Notes under the pieces: generated by a model
The model's input: the letters and a program-made list of their open reading frames with translations, nothing else
The model's database searches: none
What the model was told of the DNA's origin: nothing
Assembly: GCA_905178155.1 (NCBI GenBank)
Contig: CAJINV010000004.1
Location: 7,096,358 to 7,160,357 of the forward strand
DNA length: 64,000 nt
Source of the DNA: Amoebophrya sp. A120
Lineage: Eukaryota > Sar > Dinophyceae > Syndiniales > Amoebophryaceae
Direction: 5' to 3'
Shown: positions 23,901-34,513 of the stretch, piece after piece
How positions within the stretch are numbered: the stretch's first letter is position 1
Layout: each line of letters opens with the position of its first letter
Translations under genes and position numbers: made by a program

Positions 23901-26900
23901 GTCGTGCGTTTTGTTTGAATTCAACGGATTTTTATATTAGCAGGGAGTACAACATCGTATGTATTCCTACTTCTGCAATACAAAAATCAGTAAATAGAGC
24001 AAAAAGATTTCGATTTTCATCATATTTATACTTTCAAACTGGCTCTCGTCCGCGACGTACTCCCGGACCACCTTGGTCCACTCCTCATTTCCGTAGTCAA
24101 TGAACCACTGGTCGCAGAACGCAACGATGCACTCCGCGCCGGTTCTGGCGAGCACTTCCTTTTCCGGTTCCCAGTATTTCAGAGCCTCGTTATCCTGTGC
24201 AAAAGTATCGTACTCGTTTCGTAGTAATTGCAATCATGCATGACAAATCTTGTTTCTTAGCGAAATCAGCATTACAAATTCCATTTTTCCTTCTGGAAAA
24301 ATTTGTATTGCGATTTATACTAGTACGATACTTTTGGAATGCATATTCGTTGGTAGACACCAGGAGTTCCGCGGTCTTTTTCTTTGCATCCGCGACGGCC
24401 ATGCCCTTGAACGGACCCGCGATCATTTTACCTAGAAGATGTTGATGACAGCGAGAGGTTTTCTATATATCATCGTGACTCGAAATCAATGTCGTGGCAT
24501 GCAAGATGACTGGTCAACAAGAATCGGTACTACGTGATCTGCGGCCAGACTTCTCTTCCTGTGGAACAAAATAAATTAAAATGCACCAAATAAAATAGTA
24601 ATAGCGAAAATCTTATCTAAAATCCTAAACCCTGATTTCATACCTGAGTAGAAGCCCTTTTTGTAGGCTTCTTCCTTGCACAGTTTCAGCTTATCCTTGT
24701 CTTTTTGCGATTCCACCTTGTACTGCTTGCACAGCACCGGTGCGCACGCGTCCCCGTAATCAGGCGTGTTGATCACGTTGATCACGTTAAAGCCCGCCAC
24801 CCACTCCTCCTTCACGCCCCACTGGTCGCGGAGTTTTGCCTTCGTTTTCCAGTCCATCAGCGCCGCGTAGTCATCAGGTGCATCCGCGGGCACGGAGGTG
24901 ACCACCCCCGTTCCCTTGTTCATCAGGATGGAGAAGAGCGGTAACACGTGCACGTACTCGTAGGGCGTGAGCGGGGCCTTCACCTTCAGCCCGATCATCT
25001 CCTTACCCATGGCGGTGAAGTAGGTGAGCGGTTTTTGCTTGTACAAGGCGAGTATCAAATGCAAAAATGTCTGGGTCTGGAAAAGTGCCAGGTTTGTCAT
25101 GCTTGTCTGGCCTGACTCTTAAATCTGTCATGCACGTTACCCAAGAACCCGACTTTTCTGTCATGCAGAAACGCAGTCTGTCATGCAGAGTAGGCAACAC
25201 CTAGAAGGTCAGAAGCTTGCCATGCTGAGCCAGCACTTGTGGCCTCCTCATGATACGCCACCCAGCATCACAAGTTTCCAGACCCAGACATATTTGCATT
25301 TCATAGCGAGGGCGTCGTCGGTTTGGATGCTTTCGATCAATTGCTTTGAAGCGGCGTTGGTGTCGGGTTGGAGGACCTGGCAATCGATAATGCATGTGTA
25401 GAATTGCTTACTTGCAAATTTTCTGTATTGCTGTTCGACATGCAAGCAGAAGCTGTTGTGCCGCAACGAACGAAGATATTTCTACACCTTTTCTCACACT
25501 CAGTTTTTATTTTCCCCATTACCACCTCTCATGTATCTAATCTCGCCTGGTGTCAGTACATGCAAGCAGAAGCTGTTGTGCCGCAAGTGAGGTAAACAGA
25601 AAAAAACGTTCTTTACGTGGTACTATGGCATAACCCAAACTACCTTCCAAACTACATCGTCTCCTATACCTGCTTCACAAACTCCGAGTCAAACGACGCA
25701 GCAACCGCGGATTCCTGGTACACCAGATTTCTCGCACTTCGTCCCCCGCAGACGAAAATCTCGTTGTTCTTCGCCTGCACGACGTGGTACTCCCCCTCCG
25801 GCAGCACAAAGCAGTTGGTCTGCCCGCACATGGTTTCCGCACGCAACGTGGCGGCGACCAGGAAAATTTTCTGCTCCGCGTTTGCCGTGCCGGTGTATTT
25901 ACTGATGGTTTCTCTCCACGCAGCCGGCGCGTCGAGGACTTTATCAGATGCAAAAATGTCTGGGTGTGGAAGATTGGAACACTTGTCATGCACATTTTGC
26001 ATGAACGATGATGCCTGTAATGCATGACCTAGCATCAGAAATTTTGCGAGGGCTTCCTGATGCCTATACCGCATGAGGAATTATACCCTCTCCGCGTAGC
26101 ATAAACTGGACTCCTCTTGCCCTGTACGCAATACAGATTTTTTTTGGAATCCAAAGATAGCATGGCAAGTTGCATCCTCGTCCTCGACCCAGACACTTTC
26201 GCATTTGATAGACTTCCATTTTGATCAACGTGTACTCCTGCGGGCCGATATGCATTGCAAAAGGATCGCACTCGACGTACTATTGCAGTCATGCATTACA
26301 AATTTTCTTCTTAAGTCAAATCCGCATTACAAATTTTATTTCTCATGCTATAGGAAATTTGTAATGCATTTATACGAGCACTAAGTCATTTGTAATGCAT
26401 AGCCGACGCCCTCCCCGCTGGCGCGGTCGTGGTCCGCGCACGGCTGGTCGGACACCGGGTCGAAGATGGATTATGCATTGCAAAAGCATCGTACTCGTAT
26501 TGCAGTCATGCATTACAAATTTTCTTCTTAAGTCAAATCCGCATTGCAAATTTCATTTCTCATGCTAAGGAAATTTGTAATGCATTCATACGAATACGAT
26601 ACTTTTGCAAAGGATATGGATTCCCTGGTGCCGAATTTGATGTAGTTTTCCTTCTTCAGAATGTTGAACTGCCACCGGATGAAGGCGTCGTAGTAGGGAT
26701 TTGCGTCGGTTGTGATGAACGACCGTCTCCAGTCTGTCCTTAAACCGAAGGTTTGCAGGTCCGCGATACCGTAGGGCGGGAAGTACTCCAACCAGTATTT
26801 CGGGTCGATGAAATTGGTAATTAAATGGTCAGCAACGCCGCAAGACTTCAACACCTCCGCAACGGGCTTGCCACCGGTCTTCGCAACCGCTTTGGTCTTC

Positions 26901-28238
26901 TTCGTTTTGAACTGGCCCGGGGCGGTGGGGGCATCCGCGTCCTGGGACTGCTGTTCTGGCGCGACGGCTTCCTCCGCTGCGTCCTCTTGCTCTTCTTTCA
27001 GTTGCTGGTGATAGGGGAAGATTGATTTGCGATCAAGGTGGACGGAAGTTTTTGTTTTTCATCCAAGACAAAAAGGTTTGAACTTTTTGTTAGGAACAGA
27101 TGAAGTGGGCCTGCTGTTGTACTAGGTATCGAAAACGTATAACGAAATGCAAAACTAAAACTCTAACTCCAACATGCATATAACAGTACCTTAGCCAACT
27201 TGTGTGCCGCAGCGCAGATCGGCATACCGGTGCAGTGGAAGCCGAAGGGGAAGAGGACTTTTCTGCCCTCCAGAGCCCGAAACCGCGCGGAAAACTCGGC
27301 TTTGGTCAGGGAAAACGCGTGTCCCAAGTGCAGCCGCCCGTTCATGTAGGGATATGGGATATCAACTGCAAAAATATCTGGGTCTGGAAGAATGCAGCTT
27401 TGTCATGCTTGTCTGGCATGGCTCATAAATCTGTAATGCATGAGCAGGAAAGTGGCCTCTTGCCTGTCATCATCATCATCATTGAGACGAACCCCCTGTG
27501 GTCGTCCTCACGGTGTCGTCTTGGCCCTAGGCTGTTTCGGACAGGTGTTGGTTGTGTCCGGCAAGAGGACGGCTCTGCATGGACAAATGTTGGTAATGTC
27601 CAGCAAGAGCTCTTCCGTGGCCCCATTTTCTGCCGGTTTTTGGCTTTCTGCCTGTCATGCAAAGACGCAATTTGCCATGCGGAAAACGAAACACAGCAGT
27701 AGTTGAAAAATTTGTCATGCTTGGCTGCTTATTGCAGTCCGCCCACCAGTCACATTTTAGCATCACAAGTTTCCAGACCCAGACATTTTTGCATTTTATA
27801 TGGGAAGGTGACGAGCCATTTCCCCTTGTCCTTCGAACTTTTCACTTCGCCCTCTTTCGTCAAAGCGCCTTGCCTGGGGGCGTCGACCTGATAGATGTTG
27901 GATAATTCATTCGGCATCGGAGGTCGTGCACGTATTCATTCGGACATACGACAAAGAAGAAATTCTTCGGAAACTGAAACACTCCTTAAAACATGCAAAA
28001 GGATGCATCGACAGCAGTTCTTCCCCACAACTTCCGGGTTCGTTCTTCAAAGGCTGTTCGTACAAAAATAATTTACCTCGTACGCCACATCGTGCATCCA
28101 TGCGTCCTGCGCTCGTCGTTGCAGTTCTACCAGCCGGTCCCGTCGCGCGGATCCCTGCTTCTTCGTTTCCTCCACCGACACCGGTTCGACGGCGGCGTCA
28201 GACCCCGCAACCTGCATCGCTTTCGCGGACGCCGGCAT
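20983..28238 (-). CDS. LARS: leucyl-tRNA synthetase, cytosolic type
   Basis: It charges tRNA-Leu with leucine in the cytosol. Seventeen exons (28238-28077, about 27917-27801, 27359-27190, 27004-26617, 26471-26402, 26248-26211, 25941-25670, 25376-25306, 25052-24644, 24431-24346, 24190-24032, 23852-22929, 22691-22599, 22313-22144, 21830-21750, 21579-21468, 21245-20983) give about 1,180 residues, as expected for eukaryotic LeuRS. The HIGH motif is HLGH in [11 protein letters not shown], followed by [12 protein letters not shown]. The editing domain shows [15 protein letters not shown] and [15 protein letters not shown]. Further on are [15 protein letters not shown] and the KMSKS motif KKMSKSEGN. 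The C-terminal region has [13 protein letters not shown] and [11 protein letters not shown]. An ATG at 28238 ([10 protein letters not shown]) is chosen; the frame continues upstream without another clear ATG. Nine introners interrupt it. The first intron has a GTAAAT donor but no AG acceptor is apparent in frame. Confidence 0.95.
21246..21467. mobile_element. introner, family E, last intron of the LeuRS gene
   Basis: It is 222 bp with inverted ends TATGAGAGTGCACAACTCCC and an exact 5-bp flanking repeat TTCTT (21241-21245 and 21468-21472). Removal joins SFSKEE to [10 protein letters not shown]. Confidence 0.88.
21831..22143. mobile_element. introner, family G, LeuRS gene
   Basis: It is 313 bp with inverted ends TATTACAATGAAAAATGYCC and an exact 5-bp flanking repeat TCCAG (21826-21830 and 22144-22148). 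Removal joins KKQKDW to NFDDVVK. It has the same length as the family G copy at 37599. Confidence 0.88.
22314..22598. mobile_element. introner, family F, LeuRS gene
   Basis: It is 285 bp with inverted ends TATCCTSAGCAAAAACGTCC. The flanking repeat is CGGAC versus CGGAG (4 of 5). Removal joins ENLWVS to VLKKRDPLW. Confidence 0.86.
24191..24345. mobile_element. introner, family B, LeuRS gene
   Basis: It is 155 bp with inverted ends around CAAAAGTATCGTACTCG. The flanking repeat is CTCGT versus TTCGT (4 of 5). Removal joins LVSTNE to ALKYWEPEK. Confidence 0.85.
25053..25305. mobile_element. introner, family A, LeuRS gene
   Basis: It is 253 bp with an exact 5-bp flanking repeat GCGAG (25048-25052 and 25306-25310). 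Removal joins TDDALA to [10 protein letters not shown]. Confidence 0.88.
25377..25669 (-). repeat. GT-AG intron of LeuRS carrying a 29-bp direct repeat
   Basis: This 293-bp intron starts GTATAG and ends CAG. It contains two copies of a 29-bp sequence (TGCAAGCAGAAGCTGTTGTG core) at 25438-25466 and 25558-25586. No introner ends remain. Confidence 0.75.
25942..26210. mobile_element. introner, family A, LeuRS gene
   Basis: It is 269 bp with family A ends and an exact 5-bp flanking repeat GACTT (25937-25941 and 26211-26215). Removal joins YTLIKMEV to LDAPAAW. Confidence 0.87.
26249..26401. mobile_element. introner, family B, LeuRS gene
   Basis: It is 153 bp with an exact 5-bp flanking repeat GCCGA (26244-26248 and 26402-26406). 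The right inverted end is partly degraded. Removal joins SGEGVG to PQEYTLIK. The exon on its downstream side is only about 38 nt. Confidence 0.83.
26472..26616. mobile_element. introner, family B, LeuRS gene
   Basis: It is 145 bp with inverted ends around GCAAAAGYATCGTAYTCGTA and an exact 5-bp flanking repeat TGGAT (26467-26471 and 26617-26621). Removal joins KFGTRE to SIFDPVSD. Confidence 0.88.
27360..27800. mobile_element. composite family A introner splitting the LeuRS HIGH region
   Basis: It is 441 bp, well above the usual 250-269 bp of family A, because of about 175 extra bp near 27480-27655. That extra part includes a tandem pair with a 42-bp period (GGACARRTGTTGGTWRTGTC). The flanking repeat TGGGA is exact (27355-27359 and 27801-27805). 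Removal rebuilds [16 protein letters not shown]. Confidence 0.88.
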
Positions 28239-29099
28239 TTTGCGCTTGCGGGCGGTTGTTGATAATGTGTTTTGGTTTATTTCTCCTTCCGCGTCGGAGG
28301 CGACGGTGAAGGGTGCTGTTCGGGTTGAACTAGTCGAAGCAGCTGCGCAGCTCGTCTCCACCCGGATGCAGCGTCGGACCAATGGGTTTGATTGCTTTAT
28401 AAAAGGTGGAATTTTGACGTTACGAAAAATTTTGTGGAATATGAATGAGGTCGTATGCTTGAGGTGATGCGTCGTACTAGGAATAAAGCAGATAAAGAAC
28501 TACTTCTACGTCGTCGCTGTCGGATATATTTGACTGATATCGCAGTTTAATGGAGTAATTGAGCCTCGTCTGGTGCAGTAACAGTAACAAGGTCTATTCT
28601 GGTTCGACTGCTGTTCTAGTTCTTCACACCCTTATCCGCAATACACAGGTATTCTTGGAGCAAACTTTAATGTCGACAAAAAAGTGCGGGTGCGCGTCTG
28701 CGGAAAGATCTGTCAAAGGGAGCGGCTGAGCAACAACATCTTGGTTACGATTCCAGGAACTAAATACCAACAAAGATCTTCTGGCACACGCTCATCAGAT
28801 CTTCGTAACTAATGCCAATTTCATTTTCATTTTAAGCTTGCATTTTAGTTCTTTGGGCTGGTGACACGTCGAGAGATCTTGCCTGTGATCCACCGTTGCA
28901 CACGGATGTTTAAAAAGAAGAGATCGAAGATGATACTGCAGCGCCAGCGCTGACGAGGACCAACCACAAATTATATAGATCGGGGCTATCCTTATCCCAT
29001 GAGCTGCGCATGACCAAAACTCAGCGAGCTTCGAGCACGATTTTGGCAGCGGAAACACGAGGCAAGAAAGCTTTATAACATGGCCGCTGACTACACTAT
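28239..29099. other. intergenic stretch, no gene seen
   Basis: This is upstream of the LeuRS ATG and left of the GC-rich island. No supported coding region or RNA gene is visible. Confidence 0.5.
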
Positions 29100-30775
29100 C
29101 AAGTGAAAAAAAAGCCCGACGGTGCGCAGGCAGGGAGGCAGCAAACCCGCCGCGGCGTTTGCGAAATCTGCGCGGGCAGCTACGCGCGCCGCGCGGTTTC
29201 GGGGTTTTGGCTCGCCGGCCGGTAGCAGCAATAACAGCCTGCGGGCCCCCTGCTGGCCCCGCCCGCGCGGCGGGAAGGGCGAATTGAAAGAAACACACCA
29301 ACGCCGGCCGCGAACATACGCCGCCCCGCCTGAAAACGCGCCACCCAAGGGGGCGCTTTCAAACTTCGAGCAAGCGACTTGTCGCAGGCGTAGGCTCTCA
29401 CGTCGCAACGAGGCGCGTAGTGCTTCAACTTCGTCTCCACTTCGGTCGGGATAGGGTGCGCCTCTCTCAGCTCCATCTCTTTGCTGCAAAGCGCGCCGAG
29501 GCTAGGGATGCCGTGAGCGTCTTCCTCGCAGTACATGTTGGCTAACTGCTGAAAGAATGGAAGATCGGGCGCGTTCCCGTTTGTTGACAGCATGTCGTCC
29601 GGAAGCGTAGCTGATAGCTGGAGAGGCCGAGACCGACCAACAGATCACCCCACTTCCCGATTGCTGTTTTCGAGAACCCTTGACACAACCACCCAAGGGC
29701 GCGCGCGCCGAAGCGCCCACAGGAACCTTTTGCGCAGTTCGCTGGCCGCGAGCGCGACGGGCCGGGGAGGTGGGGCGGGGCCCTGGGGGGCAGGCCGCAA
29801 AGCCACCCACACGAGGAAGGGCGGCCAACCACGAAGGGGCCGGCACACGGACGGGGGGGACTGGGGTCGGCGTGGCCCGCTGCCCACTTGCTTGCTGGCG
29901 CTCGACGTCCGCGGGCGCCAAGACCTGCGCCAGGCCCCCACCAGCTCGCCACTGCCGGCCGGCCCCATTGTCCGCGTCGTCTCTTTCTTCTGGGTTGCCA
30001 CAGCCCCCCAGGGCGCCGGCAGCCAAAGCCCAAAACACCGGCGCGGGGCCTGCCACCAGGCACACGAAGCCGCGCGCAGCAAGCACTCACGGGGCGGGCC
30101 CGCCGAATGGAGGCGCCGGAAACTACTGGCGCGCGCCGCCAATAGTCTTGCGGGCGCGGCCCCACAAGAGGACGGGCGGCGGCAACCCAAGGGCGGCCCC
30201 AGGGGGCGGGCGATTCTTGCCGGAAAAATGCGGGCCAATGGGGCCACCCGGGGCTATGCCTTCCAGCGCTCCCACTTGCCATCTTTCGCCCTCTATCACC
30301 TTAGCCCCGTGGCCTTCGGCCCATTCCTGCCACTCTTCGTTCGTGTGCTTATGATCGCACGCCTGCGCCCGAGCACGGAGGCCCCGCCCCCCGCTCCTCT
30401 CTGATGGCCTTGCTGCAGAACGTGCGGCGGCACACGATGGGGCTTCCGGCCGTTGGTGGGTTGCGTAGGCGCGGCAAGGTCATCCATTTGCAGGAGGGCG
30501 AGCCACATCGCAACCATCAACCGCATGAACGAACCCGGGCCCACCCGTTGCAGAACCGTGGCAGCGCCGGGCCGCGCGCCGTAAGAGCGACGGACCGGAG
30601 GGGGCGCGGAACACTTTCCGCAGCAAACAAAAGACCAGCGCGGGCGGCAGACGCCGCAGGGGCGAAAACGCTGACAAGCTCCGCCGCTATGAAGAAAACG
30701 ACATCGGGAAGGCTTATGTATCAAAACACTGCCGAGTCGTCGCGCCGCGAATGCCGAGTCCACAGCGCTTGTGTC
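29100..30775. other. GC-rich island, no gene assigned
   Basis: About 1.7 kb of very GC-rich sequence lies between AT-richer flanks. It gives long open frames in several frames on both strands at once, which is expected of stop-poor GC-rich DNA. A minus-strand frame from 29593 begins with a more protein-like stretch (NAPDLPFFQQLANMYCEEDA), but I cannot place it in a family. I found no clear inverted or direct repeats at its edges. Confidence 0.6.
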
Positions 30776-31549
30776 ACTTACTTTCCTAAATGAAGAGGCT
30801 ACTTAGAACACAACGGCTTTATCGGTGAATAGACGCTCGGAGCCGGAAAAATGCTCCATCGATCCTGTCCTTCAATTTGGCTCCCTCGGCCAATCATTCT
30901 TTCATCTTCCAGGGAAATTCGTATCGAGGTTCCTCTTCCTTAGCCGTGCATTGCTGAGTTCCTGTGAAGTGAACTGTGCGACGACCCGAACATCGCCACA
31001 GATCTACTACCTTTGGCTCCAGTTCACATGCTGTGTCTGCTGTACTACCAAAAAAAAAAATCATGAAGGAGGCCGTTGCACGCTAGTTGCATTGTAACTA
31101 GCGATCAAACGACGATCTCGCTGCTTGAATTTAAACTGTGTTTGTGACGTCTATACGGTCGTGTGATAATTATACGATGATAGTGATACGAATGAATAAA
31201 ATACGCACCGTTATTCTTTCGTCCGGTGTGGTCGTGTGATGATATTCATATTATTCAACAAAGTTTCATTGTCCTTGTTCTCAAACCTCCTTCCGCTTGT
31301 TCTCCAATCTGTTTGCCTTTGAATCAGATTGCTGCTCCTGTCGACGTGATCGCTTGTGGCCTCCGGGTTCCGTAGTTGAGGGGATGTTGATGAAAAATGA
31401 TCTTTCATGAAAAAAAGGGGAACATCAAATTACTTGATTGCACAAAGAGTGCGTCGTTTCCTTAAAACTCAAAGGTAGCGGGCGTCTGGTGCACTTGGAG
31501 AACTTGCAGCTCTTCTTCGCGAACAACATGATCGTGATCGTGTCGTGAT
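30776..31549. other. intergenic stretch, no gene seen
   Basis: This lies between the GC-rich island and the profilin stop. No open frame of interest is present. Confidence 0.5.
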
Positions 31550-33601
31550 TTATGCCGCAATAGAGTCGCTCTGGTCGGTACCGCTCTCCTTCAGCCACTT
31601 CGCGAAGTCCAACGCGACCGCGGTGGCCATACCTATTGAAAAAGAGACGTTGTTCTTTTGCATCACAAATGCCAACACGCTTGCCTGTCATGCATCGCAA
31701 GTTTCCTACTTCATGCAGCACGAGGGCAACTTTAAGTACACACTGCAAGAGCAGAATCTCTCATGCGTACCAAGACTACAAAGTATCACGCAAAAATAAG
31801 TAAACACGGTTCCAATACCACTGGTGCACCCTAAGCTCTTGTCGAATTCGGCGGTGATAATGCAGGCCTTGCCCTTGAAGTCCGCATCGGTAGACATGAC
31901 GATGTGTCCCTTCTCTCCCTTCTGCGCGGCGACCATGATATGAAAGCCTCAGGTTGGAAATCCTCAAAGTGAGAAGAGTTTGTAATGCAAAAAAACACTC
32001 CGGCTGACGCGCCACTTGTAGGCGGCGCATGACAAATTTCCCGGGCGTTCAAAGCATGTCTGTCATGCTGGTCAACGTAAAGGGGCGCCCTTCTCTCGTG
32101 CTGATCAGCCTTCCAATTCTTAACCCATAGAAGGACAATAGTCGGCCTTCATTGCGTCCTCTGCAATAGTACAGTCTTTTTTGCGTCGCGTCTCATGCAT
32201 CACAAAGTTTTTCCACTTTGAGGATTTCCATTCTGAGGCTTTCATACATGAAAATGAAGTTGTACTCGTTGTTGGCCCCGGTTTCGACTTGCTTCCGTGC
32301 TATCGTGTGCCTGGTTTTTTGTCATGCAGGATGAAATGCAAATGCGCCTATGACCTGTTTCAGTTCATCGCAACTCAGGCTGCACTGCTCCTGAAACTTT
32401 TTATGCAAAACACCAATCAAAATGAGAATCTGTCATGCGGAACATGAAAGGAACCAAAAGAATTAGTACTTCTTTCCCGCGATCCAGACTCCGTTGGCCA
32501 GTGGTCCTTTTTTCAGATCGTGCAAGAAGGCGTCTACTATCGTTTGGAATTCGCAAATCCATACCTGATAGAGGATTTGTTTTTACGAGTCGACGTGTTG
32601 CAAAATTGCTGTGCGCCGCGTACTGGCTCACGATGGTGCATGAAAGAGACTACTTACAACACAAACAGTCTTCGTCAGAAGTGGCGAAAATTGCATGACA
32701 AAATCTTTCCTGACAAGCTCAAAACTATACCCCCTTCTCTGTCATGTCGTCCTGCATAATTTTCTGCTCCGCGTCCGCTGCGTAGACGTGCGCCCAAGCA
32801 TATCAAATGCAAAAGTGTCTGGGTCTGGAATGTTGCCGGGTTTGTCATGCGTATTTTGCTTGACCCAGGATGTCTGTAATGCACGGCCTAGCATCACAGA
32901 TTTTTAGGGGGCTTGCTGATGCCTTCTCCGCATGACAAATGCCCTCCCCGCGCAACACAAACTAGGCTGCTCCTCTTGCTGGTCATGCAATACAGATTTT
33001 TTTAGAGTCCAAAGTTAGCATCACGAGTTCCCAACTTCCAGACCCGGATGACATATTTGCATTTGATAAAGCAGCGTCTGTGTCAATTCCGGTGTCGCCG
33101 TCCGCTGGTCGGCACGACGCGCCCCACCATGTTGTGCCTGCTGGAACCTGATACAGAAATTTTCAACTCCTGGAAGGCTGGGTTTGCAATTGCATCAATC
33201 TTCCCAAGTACTTAATTGTTGCGGAAAAGGCAAGTTTCTCCTTCTGTTTAGCATTCAGAGGTGGACTGCAAAATTCAAGGATCGTTTAAGAAGTACCTGT
33301 TGCGCCATACCGAAGTGCTTGCCCCCAATTGCTGCGCTCAAGCAATAGTTCATCGAGTTATCTGAAATTTTTGGTGGTTTTTGATACAACTTAAAAACTT
33401 CACATTCGCATTGCGATTTCCATTTCGCTTTCACTCATTGTCATTTTTGCACCATATGTTGCATAAAGAAACTTGTTTTATCTTTATGTTTCCTCTATGC
33501 AGATGAAATAACAGCATGACAGATTTGATACTTGCGTAGGAGGCATTTTCTTCGCTGGGGTCGACCATATAGCTGCTTAGCAAAGTTGCCCACTCCGACA
33601 T
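31550..33601 (-). CDS. PRF: profilin, alveolate type
   Basis: Profilin binds actin monomers and promotes nucleotide exchange and filament growth. Eight exons (33601-33532, 33361-33297, 33147-33069, 32800-32731, 32564-32470, 32310-32247, 31938-31819, 31632-31550) give 636 nt, 211 residues. The start MSEW matches the MSDW/MSEW start of apicomplexan profilins. Diagnostic parts are the N-terminal helix, TWWGASCRPADG, LANGVWIAGKKH (apicomplexan NGVWIGGQKY), and the C-terminal helix ATAVALDFAKWLKESG. It is longer than the roughly 165 residues typical of apicomplexans because of inserted loops. Two introners and five GT-AG introns interrupt it. Donors are GTATCA, GTACTT, GTATAG, GTACTA and GTATTG. 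Recognition is by motifs and overall layout. Confidence 0.9.
31939..32246. mobile_element. introner, family C variant, profilin gene
   Basis: It is 308 bp with inverted ends TATGAAAGCCTCAGRWTGGA and an exact 5-bp flanking repeat CATGA (31934-31938 and 32247-32251). Removal joins YNFIFM to VAAQKGEK. Confidence 0.88.
32801..33068. mobile_element. introner, family A, profilin gene
   Basis: It is 268 bp with an exact 5-bp flanking repeat AAGCA (32796-32800 and 33069-33073). Removal joins GIDTDAA to WAHVYAADAE. Confidence 0.88.
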
Positions 33602-34513
33602 TTTCGCTTTTTCTTTTTTGTTGCTTGATTCAAAAGTGGCTACTAATACTAGAGACAGGGTCGGTCTCTTCAATTTATTTTGCTAGCGGCGTGCTAGACT
33701 ACTGTAAGTAGTCGCCTTATTTTCTTCTGTTATTTTCACGCTTGAGCTTGTTGTGGTGTGGTTCTTCTTCTTCTTACACTATTTTTTTACTATTGCGAAG
33801 TTTCAGAGTTGTTGCCAAGTACTTTATACCGATTGCTGTTTGATGAGTACAAGTTCAAGTCCTCGTGAACATGGAACAAAAAAATAAGGTAATTTACTAC
33901 GTATGTGTATGGCACGACAGACAAACTACTATGGTTTTGCTTTAAACAAAAATTTTACTGGTTCGTGCTTTTTCTTCACACCTGGTAGGACACAGAAAAT
34001 ACTAGTGCGTGGTATTTGAAAAAAACTTTGACTACCTTTTTACGTTAGAAGTGATAGTGCAGAAAAACTGATGTCCCAGCACTTTCTGATTGGTCTTTTT
34101 TTTATGGGTTTTGTTTGTCACTCGTCGTGCAATATCGTGTGTTGCAGGGAGGGGATTTCGATTTAGGTTGAATCTAGTACAACTACAACATGCTTGTGTT
34201 TCAGTGGAGGCTGATAAGAGATTCATCAAGTGATTATGATTCAGGACGGTGACCTAGTGAATGTAATACAGGTAACAGCCTGTTCGCACACTTCAGTAGT
34301 GCTGGTGGGGTCATCATCATCAAGATGCACGTTGAAAGCTGCTGCGGCTGCCTTCAAATTGGAACACACATGGAGCTCCTCATCAAATCGCTTCGTCTTG
34401 AGCACTCGCTTTCTGCATAGTCGCAAGTTTATTGTGTTTCTTTCTATTTCACAGTCCTGCTTAAAAATTTGCGTAGTCATGAATACAGGACAGCAGGAGC
34501 ATTTAACACTATT
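33602..34513. other. intergenic stretch, no gene seen
   Basis: This AT-rich gap of about 0.9 kb separates the profilin start from the TraB stop. Nothing is supported in it. Confidence 0.55.

Noticed and set aside
29180-29593. A 137-codon minus-strand frame with a protein-like start
   Set aside because: No family match, no continuation by plausible exons, and its second half becomes GC-driven; noted only as a possible relic.
29542-30404. Long overlapping open frames on both strands in the GC-rich island
   Set aside because: Several frames are open at once and their products are Arg/Ala/Pro/Gly-rich, a composition artefact.
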